Part shown: positions 32,985-41,362 of the stretch, piece after piece
How positions within the stretch are numbered: position 1 is the first letter of the stretch
Layout of the letters: the number at the start of each line of letters is the position of its first letter
Assembly (NCBI GenBank): GCA_905215465.1
Contig: CAJMPT010000003.1
Span: forward strand, 1 to 64,000
Direction: 5' to 3'
DNA: 64,000 nt
From: an uncultured bacterium
GTDB taxonomy: Bacteria; Actinomycetota; Coriobacteriia; Coriobacteriales; Atopobiaceae
The notes under the pieces: model-generated
Told to the model about the DNA's origin: nothing
Database searches by the model: none
Seen by the model: the letters and a program-made list of their open reading frames with translations, nothing else
Position numbers and translations under genes: made by a program

Positions 32985-33114
32985 CGTGACCTTCCTTGCT
33001 GCCCTGCGGGCGTAGTTATCTGATGTCCCCATCCTGCCTGAATTCGGCCGAGCTGTGGCCGCCGTTTGCCTGGATTAACGCAGACGATACGCGGCCCGCG
33101 AAGGCCCAAAAGCG

Positions 33115-33205
33115 CCCCAAATACGTTTTGGGTTCGCGGTTTTGGGGAAGTGCCAGAGCGAGAATTGCGGCAAGCCTCTGACCTGCGATTTTGCAAGAGG
33201 GTGAT
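33115..33205. repeat. Intergenic repeat family, copy A
   Basis: Part of the 431-bp non-coding stretch between msrA and nrdG. It contains CCCAAATACGTTTTGGGTTC and, at its right end, TCTGACCTGCGATTTTGCA, similar in order to copy B. I see no gene in 32985-33415. Confidence 0.5.
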
Positions 33206-33236
33206 AGCCGGGGACGTTGAATCCCCTTGAGGCGCG

Positions 33237-33330
33237 AACCCAAATCCAGTATGGAATTGGGTTCGGGGTTGGAGACGTTTCGGCTGCTGCAAAAAGCCGA
33301 CACCTCTCTGACCTGCGGTTTTGTGATGCG
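33237..33330. repeat. Intergenic repeat family, copy B
   Basis: AACCCAAATCC..AATTGGGTTC followed by CTCTGACCTGCGGTTTTGTG mirrors copy A in the same orientation with considerable divergence in between. A further AACCCAAAACG segment lies at 33357. Confidence 0.5.
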
Positions 33331-33415
33331 GCGTTAGAGGCTCGCCCAAAACGGCGAACCCAAAACGCAAAAAGGGGCTTGCGAGGGGCCGGGGAGGCCT
33401 CGCCGGCTGCCCCAG

Positions 33416-34003
33416 TTACATGCTGTGCGTGGAGAAGATCGGGTCGTCGACCCACTCGACGATGCCTGCGCCTGACTCGAGCGTGGCGGGCACGTCGATG
33501 ATTCGCTGGTTGGAGGACCCGCGGAAGCGCAGCGTGATGTCGTGCTCCTCCTGCATGAAGGGGCCGTCCACCAGGACGTCGAGGGTGTCCAGGATGCGGT
33601 CGGTGACCTCGCCCAGGTTCCAGGCACCGCCGGGGGCCAGCTGCTCCCAGGTGTGGCCGGAGTACATCCAGATGGTCTTGCTGCTGGCCGTGCCCGCGGC
33701 GCCCGCGCGCTCACCGCGCGGGAACTCCTCGCGCACGCGCTCCAAAAAGCCCACGAGGCCCTGCTGGTTCTCGGGCTCCATGGGCTCGCCGCCCAGGACG
33801 GAGAGGCCGGCCACGTAGGGCGTGCGCAGCGACTCGATGATGGCGTCCTCGACCTCGCGAGTGAACGGCCTGCCCGCGGAGAAGTCCCACGCGACGTCGT
33901 TGAAGCAGCCGGGGCAGTGCAGCCTGCAGCCCGAGACGAACAGCGTGGTCCTCACCCCTACGCCGTTGGCGATGTCGCAGTACTTGATCTCCGCGTAGTT
34001 CAA
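33416..34003 (-). CDS. nrdG: Anaerobic ribonucleotide reductase activating protein
   Basis: A 195-residue radical SAM activase that generates the glycyl radical on NrdD. Cluster cysteines are C26, C30 and C33 (GCRLHCPGC), with LGGEPMEPEN as the SAM-binding region. The start is taken as TTG at 34003 (MNYAEIKYCDIANG), preceded by CGGGAGG; a second TTG at 34027 is in frame but lacks a ribosome site. Its partner nrdD is 2.9 kb away on the same strand, with a two-component system between, unlike the usual nrdDG operon. Confidence 0.92.
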   Translation of the reverse strand: MNYAEIKYCDIANGVGVRTTLFVSGCRLHCPGCFNDVAWDFSAGRPFTREVEDAIIESLRTPYVAGLSVLGGEPMEPENQQGLVGFLERVREEFPRGERAGAAGTASSKTIWMYSGHTWEQLAPGGAWNLGEVTDRILDTLDVLVDGPFMQEEHDITLRFRGSSNQRIIDVPATLESGAGIVEWVDDPIFSTHSM

Positions 34004-34047
34004 GGTACCCTCCCGAGCGTTAGACAACGGGCACCAGTATAGACGTG

Positions 34048-34770
34048 CTAGACGCGCAGCATGCGATAACCAACGCCCACGTGCGTCTGGATGTAGCGCG
34101 GGTGGGCCGGGTCCTCCTCGATCTTCTTGCGCAGCGTCCCCATGATGACGCGCAGGGAGGCCAGGTCGCTCTTGCTGGTGGTGTCCCAGACCTCGCGCAG
34201 GATGAACTGGTGGGTGAGCACCTTGTCAACGTTTCTGGCCAGAAGGCAGAGCAGCTTGTACTCCATGGGAGTGAGGTGCAGCTCGTGCCCGGCCAGAGAC
34301 GCCGTTCCCGCCGCAAAGTCCACGTGGAGCCCCCCGTTGTCAAAGGCGGGTGCCGGGGCCGGACCCTCGGCCGCCTGGTGGGAGAGGCGGCGCAGCGTGG
34401 TCCTGATGCGCGCGAGGAGCTCGCCCACAGAGAAGGGCTTGGTCAGGTAGTCGTCGGCGCCGGCGTCCAGCGCGCGGATCTTGTCGGCGTCCTCCGTGCG
34501 GGCGGAGACCACGATGATGGGCATCTGCGACCAGCTGCGGACGGATTTCACCACCTCGACGCCGTCTATGTCGGGAAGGCCCAGGTCAAGCAGGACGATG
34601 TCGGGCGCCTGCGAGGTCGCCGCGGCAATGGCGGCCCGTCCGGTGGCCGCGCAGACGTGGCGGTAGCCGTGGGCCTCAAGGGTGGTGGCAATGAGGTTGC
34701 GCACGCCGGCGTCGTCCTCGACGACGAGCAGCGTGGGGCGAGAGGCGCTCTCCGTGGCAATGCTATCCAA
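34048..34770 (-). CDS. OmpR/KdpE-type response regulator
   Basis: A 240-residue regulator: receiver domain with phospho-acceptor D62 (LLDLGLPDIDG) and K in TKPF, then a winged-helix DNA-binding domain (LHLTPMEYKLLCLLARN, VGVGYRMLRV). Closest by eye to KdpE. The start is TTG at 34770, preceded by GGAGGGAG and overlapping the kinase stop by eight bases; an ATG at 34815 is less well placed. It is co-transcribed with the kinase. Confidence 0.87.
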   Translation of the reverse strand: MDSIATESASRPTLLVVEDDAGVRNLIATTLEAHGYRHVCAATGRAAIAAATSQAPDIVLLDLGLPDIDGVEVVKSVRSWSQMPIIVVSARTEDADKIRALDAGADDYLTKPFSVGELLARIRTTLRRLSHQAAEGPAPAPAFDNGGLHVDFAAGTASLAGHELHLTPMEYKLLCLLARNVDKVLTHQFILREVWDTTSKSDLASLRVIMGTLRKKIEEDPAHPRYIQTHVGVGYRMLRV

Positions 34771-36409
34771 CGGTTTCTCCCTCCGGGATGCGGTAGGCGG
34801 GAAGGTCGAGATCAAAGCGGCAGCCGTGCGGCTTCACGGCGCTGACGCCTATGGCGCCGCCATGGGCCGCCATGATGGAGCTGCACAGCGAGAGACCCAG
34901 GCCGACGCTCCTGTGGCCGTCTGCCAGGCCGTGGTTGACGGTGTAGAAGGACTCGAAGATGCGCGCGCGGTCGGCCTTCTGGATGCCGGGGCCGTCGTCG
35001 GCCACGCTGCAGCGCACGCGCGCCCCCTCAACCCACGTGCGGATGGCAATGCGGGAGCCGGCGGGCGTGTGCGCGACGGCGTTGTTCACCAGGTTGACGA
35101 TGACCTGCACCATGAGGCGGGCGTCCACGTTGACCAGGGCCGCGTCGGGGCTGGGTTCCACCACGAGGGCGTGCTCCGAGACGGCGGGGTCCACGTGGCG
35201 CAGGGCCTCCTCGATGATGTCGTCCATGAGCTCGACGGTGGCGTTGAGGCTCATGCCGCCGTTCTCCAGCTTGGTGATGGCCAGGAGGTTCTCCACTGTG
35301 GAGGTGAGCCAGGTGGCGTCCGAGCGGATGTCCGCGGCAAGCTTTGCGCGCTGCTCCTCCGTGAGAACGGCCGCGTCGGAGAGAAGTACGTCCGCGTTGC
35401 CGGCGATGGCGGTGAGCGGCGTGCGCAGGTCGTGGGAGATCGAACGCAGGAGGTTGGCCCTGAGCTGCTCGTTCTTGGCCGTGACGGCCGCGTGCTCGCG
35501 CTGCTCGAGGGCGGAGCTGCGCGCTAGGGCAAGCGACGCCTCGCCGGCGATGGACGCGGCTATGTTGGCCTCGTCGTGGCCGAGGGCCGCCTCGTCGACG
35601 TCGATGGCCAGCACTCCTGCCACCACGGGCTCCGAAGGGGCGCCGCCCTGGGAGGCTCCTGCGTCTGCGGGCTCGGCCGCCTTGTCGTAGACGGTGAGGT
35701 AGACGCCGCGGGAGAGCTCCGGCGCGGCCTCTCGTCCCAGGGGCGTGCCCACGTAGGCGCTGCCATCGAGCAGCGGGGGCAGCGCCGGGGCAAGCTCCTG
35801 CGCCAGGCCCTTCTCGCCAGAGGGCAGGTAGGCGCTCGTCGCGGCCATGCTGCCGTCTTCCTGGGCCTGGTACCAGACGCAGGCGTGATGCGCCATGCGG
35901 GCCAGTTGGGCGCCCGCGGTGTTGACGATGGCCCCGCGGTCCGCGCAGCCCTGCAGCAGGCGGTTGGTCTCGAGCATGACGGAGCTCCTGCGCTGGGCCT
36001 CGTGGGAGCGGTGCACCTCTTGTCGCAGGGCCATGGCCGCGTAGCTGGAGATGAGCGCCGTGACGAACATGACGGCAAAGGTGCCGGGGTAGGCCGCGCC
36101 TACTGCCGTGAGGGAGTGGCGCGGCGAGGTGAAGAAGTAGTTGTAGGGCGCGACGCCCAGGGCGGAGCCCAGCAGGCAGTGGAGGCGCCTGATGGTTACC
36201 AGTGCCGTGACCTGCACGGCCGCCACATAGACGATGATCACGCACGTGCCCAGGCCCAGGGCGTCAAAGCCCAGGCCCACCATGGTGGCGACAAAGAGGG
36301 CGCAGAAGCCAAAGGCCAGGTCGCTGAGGTCCCTGCCGGGGGTCGGGGTGTCCGACCAGGCAAAGGGCCCGTCGTTGCGGATGGCGTCCTGCCCTTCTCG
36401 TGTGCCCAT
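34763..36409 (-). CDS. KdpD-like sensor histidine kinase lacking the cytoplasmic KdpD domain
   Basis: A 548-residue membrane kinase. Residues 28-125 form four membrane spans of the DUF4118/KdpD type, followed by a GAF-like region (about 145-300), HisKA with H326 in SISHDLRTPLTAI, and a HATPase domain (NLVNNAVAHTPAG, DDGPGI, GLGLSL). The large N-terminal KdpD/Usp sensor region that senses K+ in E. coli is absent, and no kdpFABC genes are in the window. The signal is therefore uncertain. The ATG at 36409 has AAAGGAGAGAG upstream. Confidence 0.87.
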   Translation of the reverse strand: MGTREGQDAIRNDGPFAWSDTPTPGRDLSDLAFGFCALFVATMVGLGFDALGLGTCVIIVYVAAVQVTALVTIRRLHCLLGSALGVAPYNYFFTSPRHSLTAVGAAYPGTFAVMFVTALISSYAAMALRQEVHRSHEAQRRSSVMLETNRLLQGCADRGAIVNTAGAQLARMAHHACVWYQAQEDGSMAATSAYLPSGEKGLAQELAPALPPLLDGSAYVGTPLGREAAPELSRGVYLTVYDKAAEPADAGASQGGAPSEPVVAGVLAIDVDEAALGHDEANIAASIAGEASLALARSSALEQREHAAVTAKNEQLRANLLRSISHDLRTPLTAIAGNADVLLSDAAVLTEEQRAKLAADIRSDATWLTSTVENLLAITKLENGGMSLNATVELMDDIIEEALRHVDPAVSEHALVVEPSPDAALVNVDARLMVQVIVNLVNNAVAHTPAGSRIAIRTWVEGARVRCSVADDGPGIQKADRARIFESFYTVNHGLADGHRSVGLGLSLCSSIMAAHGGAIGVSAVKPHGCRFDLDLPAYRIPEGETVG

Positions 36410-36418
36410 CTCTCTCCT

Positions 36419-36598
36419 TTAGGCAAACGCCCCCACGAGGACGCCCCAGACGCAGGCCACCAGGACGGCTGCGCCCAGGATGATGAATACGAGGTCGAAC
36501 CTCTCCGTTATACGCCTGCTGGCAAAGAACTGGTCCTCGTCCTGCTCAAACCGGCGCTCGTCGGCCAGCTTGCTCGCGGCCTCCCTGCTGATTCTCAT
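36419..36598 (-). CDS. Small single-span membrane protein upstream of the sensor kinase
   Basis: A 59-residue protein: a charged N-terminal half (REAASKLADERRFEQDEDQFF) and one hydrophobic span (FDLVFIILGAAVLVACVWG). Start ATG at 36598 follows GGGAGGGAG. It ends nine bases before the kinase start, so it belongs to the same operon. It may modulate the kinase; it is longer than KdpF and not obviously related. I do not recognise the family. Confidence 0.6.
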   Translation of the reverse strand: MRISREAASKLADERRFEQDEDQFFASRRITERFDLVFIILGAAVLVACVWGVLVGAFA

Positions 36599-36734
36599 GA
36601 CGTGCTCCCTCCCGACGGCTGCGTTGTCGCCTCTGCCTTTCGACGCTCTTATTAAATGGTGGCAGGCATAAAGGGGGGACAAAGGATGTGCCGACCGTAT
36701 AAAGACGGCGCAAAAACCGCCGCCAGGCACAAGG

Positions 36735-36774
36735 AAGGCGAGAAGGGCCCGGGGCCGCGGGTCTTTCTCGCCTT
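36735..36774. terminator. Hairpin between nrdD and the two-component operon
   Basis: AAGGCGAGAA pairs with TTCTCGCCTT (36765-36774), with an internal GGGCCCGGGGCC segment. It probably insulates the operon at 36598 from nrdD transcription. Confidence 0.5.
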
Positions 36775-36833
36775 GCGAAACGCCGCTGCTAGAGCTGCTG
36801 CCCGCCGGGCAGGCGCGTCAGAGAGTGGCCCGC

Positions 36834-36865
36834 AAAAAGGCGCCCGCCGAAGTGACGGGCGCCTT
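36834..36865 (-). terminator. Intrinsic terminator of nrdD
   Basis: On the minus strand AAGGCGCCCG pairs with CGGGCGCCTT around TCACTTCGG, followed by TTT. It lies 30 bases beyond the nrdD stop. Confidence 0.85.
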
Positions 36866-36894
36866 GCTGCGGGCCTGCTGGATGTCTGGCGTGC

Positions 36895-39117
36895 CTACAG
36901 GTGCAGGACGCGGTCGCGGATCTCCTCGGTGCGGCCCTGGTTCCAGAACTGGGTGCCGATGTAGCCGCAGGTGCGACGGGCGACGTTCATCTTGGCCTGG
37001 TCGCGGTTGCCGCAGTGCGGGCACTCCCAGACCAGCTTGCCGTCGTCCTCCACGATCTTGATCTCTCCGTCATAGCCGCAGACCTGGCAGTAGTCGCTCT
37101 TGGTGTTGAGCTCGGCGTACATGATGTTGTCGTAGATGTAGTGCATGACGGCCAGGACGGCCTCGAGGTTGTCCTGCATGTTGGGCACCTCGATGTAGGA
37201 GATGGCGCCGCCGGGGGAGAGGCGCTGGAACTCGCTCTCAAACTTGAGCTTGGTGAAGGCGTCGATCTTCTCGCGGACGTTGACGTGGTAGCTGTTGGTG
37301 ATGTAGCCGTGGTCCGTGATGCCGGGCACGTTGCCAAAGCGCTTCTGGAGGCACTTGGCAAACTTGTACGTGGTGGACTCCAGCGGCGTGCCGTAGAGGG
37401 AGTAGTCGATGTCCTCGGCGGCCTTCCACTCGGCGCACTTGTCGTTCATCTTCTGCATGACGGCCAGGGCAAACGGCGTGGCCTCGCGGTCGGTGTGGCT
37501 GTGGCCGGTCATGGCCTTGACGCACTCGTAGAGGCCGGCGTAGCCCAGGCTGATGGTGGAGTAGCCGCCGTAGAGGAGCTTGTCGATCTTCTCGCCCTTG
37601 TCCAGGCGCGCGAGGGCGCCGTACTGCCACAGGATGGGGGCGGCGTCGGAGAGGGTGCCGCAGAGGCGGTCGTGGCGGGCGCGCAGGGCCGTGTGGCACA
37701 GCTCCAGACGCTCGTCGAAGATCTGCCAGAAGCGGTCCATGTCGTGGTCGGCGGAGAGGGCCACGTCAGGCAGGTTGATGGTGACGACGCCCTGGTTGAA
37801 GCGGCCGTAGTACTTGGGCTTTCCGGGCTCGTAGTTCTTGGCGCGTGCCACGTTGCCGTAGCCGTTGCCGGAGCGGTCCGGGGTGAGGAAGGAGCGGCAG
37901 CCCATGCAGGTGTAGCAGTCGCCGTTGCCCTCGGTCTCGCCGGCGGAGAGCTTGTACTCGCGCATCTTCTTCTCGGAGATGTAGTCGGGCACCATGCGCT
38001 TGGCCGTGCACTTGGCGGCGAGCTTGGTGAGGTAGTAGTAGGGGCTGTCGGGCTCGATGTTGTCGTCCTCGAGCACGTAGATGAGCTTGGGGAAGGCCGG
38101 GGTGATCCAGACGCCCTCCTCGTTCTTCACGCCCTGGTAGCGCTGGCGCAGCATCTCCTCGATGCACAGGGCGAGGTCCTTCTTCTCCTGCTCGTTGCGG
38201 GCCTCGTTGAGGTACATGAAGACGGTGATGAAGGGGGCCTGGCCGTTGGTGGTCATGAGGGTGACCACCTGGTACTGGATGGTCTGGACGCCGCGGGAGA
38301 CCTCCTCGCGCAGGCGCTTCTCTACGATCTGGTTGATCTTCTCCTCGCCGGGGTGGGCGTCGATGGCCTCCATCTCGGCGTAGACCTGGCGGCGGATCTT
38401 CTTGCGGGAGACGTCCACGAAGGGCGCGAGGTGCGTGAGGGAGATGGACTGGCCGCCGTACTGGCAGCTGGCCACCTGGGCGATGATCTGCGTGGCGATG
38501 TTGCAGGCGGTGGAGAAGCTGTGCGGGCGCTCGATGAGCGTGCCGGAGATGACGGTGCCGTTCTGCAGCATGTCATCGAGGTTGATGAGGTCGCAGTTGT
38601 GCATGTGCTGCGCAAAGTAGTCCGCGTCGTGGAAGTGGATGATGCCCTCCTCGTGGGCACGCACCACCTCGGACGGCAGCAGCTCGCGCATGGCCAGATC
38701 CTTGGAGACCTCGCCGGCCATGTAGTCGCGCTGCACGGAGACCACCGTGGGGTTCTTGTTGGAGTTCTCCTGCTTGACCTCCTCGTTGTTGCACTCGATC
38801 AGCGAGAGGATCTTGTCGTCGGTGGTGTTCTTCTGGCGCTTCTGGGCCTGCACGTAGCGATAAATAATGTAATGACGTGCCACGGCAAAGTGGTCGAGGG
38901 CCATCAGCTGGTCCTCGACGAGGTCCTGAACCTCCTCGACGGTCACGGTGTGGCCGGTCGCCTCGCAGGCGTCCACGACGTTTGCGGTGGCGAACTTGAT
39001 GCCGCGCTCGGTGAGGCGCTCCTCCTCGGGAACCTCGCCGCAGGCGGCGCGGATGGCGTTCTCGATCTTGGTCGCGTCGAAGGCGACCTCAGAGCCGTTG
39101 CGCTTGATGATCTTCAT
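36895..39117 (-). CDS. nrdD: Anaerobic ribonucleoside-triphosphate reductase (class III)
   Basis: A 740-residue glycyl-radical enzyme making dNTPs under anoxia. An N-terminal ATP-cone (MKIIKRNGSEVAFDATKIENAI) provides allosteric control. The radical glycine is G718 in RRTCGYIGT, and a zinc site (CQVCGYDG, CPHCGN) precedes it. Catalytic cysteines fall in the middle of the barrel (DCYTCMGCRSFL). No aerobic reductase genes are seen. Upstream DNA carries two candidate NrdR boxes. NrdG is encoded downstream at 33416. Confidence 0.95.
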   Translation of the reverse strand: MKIIKRNGSEVAFDATKIENAIRAACGEVPEEERLTERGIKFATANVVDACEATGHTVTVEEVQDLVEDQLMALDHFAVARHYIIYRYVQAQKRQKNTTDDKILSLIECNNEEVKQENSNKNPTVVSVQRDYMAGEVSKDLAMRELLPSEVVRAHEEGIIHFHDADYFAQHMHNCDLINLDDMLQNGTVISGTLIERPHSFSTACNIATQIIAQVASCQYGGQSISLTHLAPFVDVSRKKIRRQVYAEMEAIDAHPGEEKINQIVEKRLREEVSRGVQTIQYQVVTLMTTNGQAPFITVFMYLNEARNEQEKKDLALCIEEMLRQRYQGVKNEEGVWITPAFPKLIYVLEDDNIEPDSPYYYLTKLAAKCTAKRMVPDYISEKKMREYKLSAGETEGNGDCYTCMGCRSFLTPDRSGNGYGNVARAKNYEPGKPKYYGRFNQGVVTINLPDVALSADHDMDRFWQIFDERLELCHTALRARHDRLCGTLSDAAPILWQYGALARLDKGEKIDKLLYGGYSTISLGYAGLYECVKAMTGHSHTDREATPFALAVMQKMNDKCAEWKAAEDIDYSLYGTPLESTTYKFAKCLQKRFGNVPGITDHGYITNSYHVNVREKIDAFTKLKFESEFQRLSPGGAISYIEVPNMQDNLEAVLAVMHYIYDNIMYAELNTKSDYCQVCGYDGEIKIVEDDGKLVWECPHCGNRDQAKMNVARRTCGYIGTQFWNQGRTEEIRDRVLHL

Positions 39118-39173
39118 CGCTGCTCACGCCCCTCTCAAAAAACCAGCGCGTCAGCAGGCGCGCCGTAGTGAAT

Positions 39174-39218
39174 GTACTGCTCGTTGTGTGCCACCCAACT
39201 ATGCCACAACCTGTAGTG
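39174..39218 (-). promoter_or_regulatory. Candidate tandem NrdR boxes upstream of nrdD
   Basis: CACAACCTGTAGTG (39205-39218) fits the NrdR-box dyad. A weaker second copy (CACAAC plus degraded right half, minus strand 39187-39174) is offset by 31 bp, the spacing seen for NrdR tandem sites. No nrdR gene is in the window. Confidence 0.45.
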
Positions 39219-39552
39219 CTCTTGATGTGTTTTCTGCCCCAGATATTGTTAAAACGGGGCTTGACTTGCTTGCTTGCGCGTGGATGGACGGCGTTGCCGC
39301 AGGTAGCAAAATCGACCGGCTTCAAATCTTTTTCCAAGCCGTCGGGGAGGGGGCAGAACGTCTTTTGAAGGCCCCGTGTAAGCCCCAGTTGGCGCTCTTT
39401 TGGGAGGCGAGAGGGGCCTCCCACAGGCGCCGTTTGCCACCGCGGACGCCGCAGGCGGCGCCTTGTGGGCAAATCCGTCCGCCGCGAGGGCTAAAGTAGA
39501 GAGGTTATCTGTGCGCGGCGGGCGCCGGCCCGCCTGGCTGATTGGAGCGCCC
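39219..39552. other. Non-coding stretch between nrdD and the aminotransferase
   Basis: Together with the NrdR region this is a 435-bp gap. It contains a 6-bp hairpin around CGGCTT..AAGCCG and a larger one (CCCACAGGCGCCG with its near complement, 39420-39469), then a possible -10 TAAAGT (39492). I see no gene or RNA family I can name. Confidence 0.4.
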
Positions 39553-40713
39553 ATGGAGTTCTCTAAGCGTCTGGACCTGCTGGGAGACGAGGTCTTTGCC
39601 GCGCTTAACGTGCGTCGCCGCGAGCTCGAGGCCGAGGGCCGCACCGTCTACGACCTCTCCGTGGGAACGCCTGACTTCAGGCCCGCCCAGCACGTCATAG
39701 ACGCGCTGGTCAAAAGCGCCCAGGACCCGGCAAGCTGGAAGTACTCCCTGCACGACAAGGACGAGCTGCTGGACGCCGTCAGCGCCTACTACAAGGACCG
39801 CTACGGAGTGGACGGCATCGCGCGCGACATGATCATGAGCTGCCGCGGCACCCAGGAGGGCATGCTGCCCCTGTGCGCCGCGCTCATCGACGAGGGAGAC
39901 ACCGTCCTGGTGCCCGACCCCTGCTACCCGGTCTTCCGCAACGCCACCACGCTGGCGGGCGGCACCTGCGAGTTCTATCCGCTCACGGCCGAGCACGACT
40001 TTCTGCCCTACGTGGCGGGCATCGACCCCGAGGTGGCTGACCGCGCAAAGTACATGATCGTCTCGCTTCCCGCAAACCCGGTGGGCTCGGTGGGCACGCC
40101 CGAGGTCTACCGGCAGATCATCGAGTTCGCGCGCGAGCACGACATCGTGGTCATCCACGACAACGCCTACTCCGACATCATCTTCGACGGCCCCGCCGGC
40201 GGCAGCTTCCTAGCCTACCCGGGCGCCCGCGAGATGGGCGTGGAGTTCCTGAGCCTCTCCAAGTCCTTCAACGTGACGGGCTGCCGCCTTTCGTTTCTGG
40301 TGGGCCGTGCCGACATCGTGGCCGCGGCGCGCAAGCTCCGCAGCCAGGTTGACTTTGGCATGTTCTACCCGGAGCAGGACGCCGCCATCGCCGCCCTCAC
40401 CGGGCCGCGCGAGCAGGTCGAGCAGCAGCGCATGTGGTACCAGGAGCGCCGCGACGCCCTGTGCGACGGCCTGGAGAAGATCGGCTGGGAGCGCCCCAAT
40501 GCGCACGGCTCCATGTTCGTCTGGGCGCGCCTGCCGCACGGCCGCCAGGACTCCATGGCCTTTGCGGCCGAGCTCATGGAGCGCGCGGGCGTCATCGTGA
40601 CGCCGGGCGCGAGCTTTGGCCCGGCCGGCGAGGGCTTCTGCCGCATGGCGCTCACCATGCCGCCGGAGCGCCTGCGAGAGGCCGTCGCCGCCATAGCCGC
40701 CGCCGGAATGTAG
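39553..40713 (+). CDS. Class I/II pyridoxal-phosphate aminotransferase
   Basis: A 386-residue aminotransferase with the fold-type I signature: SVGTPDF, PANPVGSV, HDNAYSDIIFDG, and the Schiff-base lysine in SLSKSFNVTGCRLSF. It resembles LL-diaminopimelate aminotransferase and related enzymes that transaminate dicarboxylic or hydrophobic amino acids; the substrate is not settled. Start ATG at 39553 follows GGAGCG; an upstream frame is not conserved. It is followed eight bases later by a nitroreductase. Confidence 0.88.
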   Translation: MEFSKRLDLLGDEVFAALNVRRRELEAEGRTVYDLSVGTPDFRPAQHVIDALVKSAQDPASWKYSLHDKDELLDAVSAYYKDRYGVDGIARDMIMSCRGTQEGMLPLCAALIDEGDTVLVPDPCYPVFRNATTLAGGTCEFYPLTAEHDFLPYVAGIDPEVADRAKYMIVSLPANPVGSVGTPEVYRQIIEFAREHDIVVIHDNAYSDIIFDGPAGGSFLAYPGAREMGVEFLSLSKSFNVTGCRLSFLVGRADIVAAARKLRSQVDFGMFYPEQDAAIAALTGPREQVEQQRMWYQERRDALCDGLEKIGWERPNAHGSMFVWARLPHGRQDSMAFAAELMERAGVIVTPGASFGPAGEGFCRMALTMPPERLREAVAAIAAAGM

Positions 40714-40721
40714 GAGGGCCC

Positions 40722-41324
40722 ATGGACGCCGCGCAGTTCCAGCAGCTCGTCGAGGGGTCGCGCACGTATCGTCGCTACGGGGCCCGGCCGCTGCGCCGCG
40801 AGGAGCTCCTGGGCCTGGTGGAGGCCGCGCGCGTGGCGCCCACGGGCAACAACTCCCAGCAGCTGCGCTTTCGCCTGGTGAGCGGCATGGAGGACCCTGC
40901 CGGCTGCCAGCTGGTCTTCTCGCACCTGCATTGGGCGGCCTTGCTGCATGACTGGTCCGGCCCCGAGTCCGACGAGCGGCCCGGCGGCTACGTGGTGGTG
41001 TGCCTTCCGCACAAGGCGGCGGCAAACCCCGTGCGCCTCATCGACGTGGGCATTGCCGCCCAGACCATCTCCCTTGCCGCGGCGGCCCGCGGCCTGGGCG
41101 CCTGCATGCACAAGAGCTACGATGCCTGTCTGGGCGCGGAGCTCGGCCTGGAGGAGCTTGGCCTTGACGTGGCGCTGGTCCTCTCGGTGGGCGAGCGCGG
41201 CGAGAAGGTCGTGCTGGAGCGGGCTGGCGTGGGCGCCGCCCAGGGCCACGGCCTCACCTACTGGCGCGACTCCGACCGCTCCCACCACGTGCCCAAGCTC
41301 TCCGTGGAGGAGCTTCTCGTCTAG
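40722..41324 (+). CDS. Nitroreductase family flavoprotein
   Basis: A 200-residue FMN-dependent oxidoreductase. The N-terminal FMN contact RTYRRYGARPLRREEL and the PTGNNSQQLRFR segment are typical. It ends RDSDRSHHVPKLSVEELL, a tail seen in a clade of anaerobe nitroreductases. Start ATG follows TAGGAGGGCC, in which the TAG is the previous stop. The physiological substrate is unknown. Confidence 0.88.
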   Translation: MDAAQFQQLVEGSRTYRRYGARPLRREELLGLVEAARVAPTGNNSQQLRFRLVSGMEDPAGCQLVFSHLHWAALLHDWSGPESDERPGGYVVVCLPHKAAANPVRLIDVGIAAQTISLAAAARGLGACMHKSYDACLGAELGLEELGLDVALVLSVGERGEKVVLERAGVGAAQGHGLTYWRDSDRSHHVPKLSVEELLV

Positions 41325-41362
41325 GATGTAACGGGTACGCAGGCACAGGCGGGGGAGAAGAG

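Noticed and set aside
32985..33415. A small RNA or peptide gene in the msrA-nrdG gap.
   Set aside because: Only degenerate repeats were seen; no ribosome site plus frame and no recognisable RNA motif.
34763..36409. Calling the kinase KdpD and the pair a K+ sensor.
   Set aside because: The cytoplasmic KdpD domain is missing and no kdpFABC genes are present, so only 'KdpD-like' is justified.
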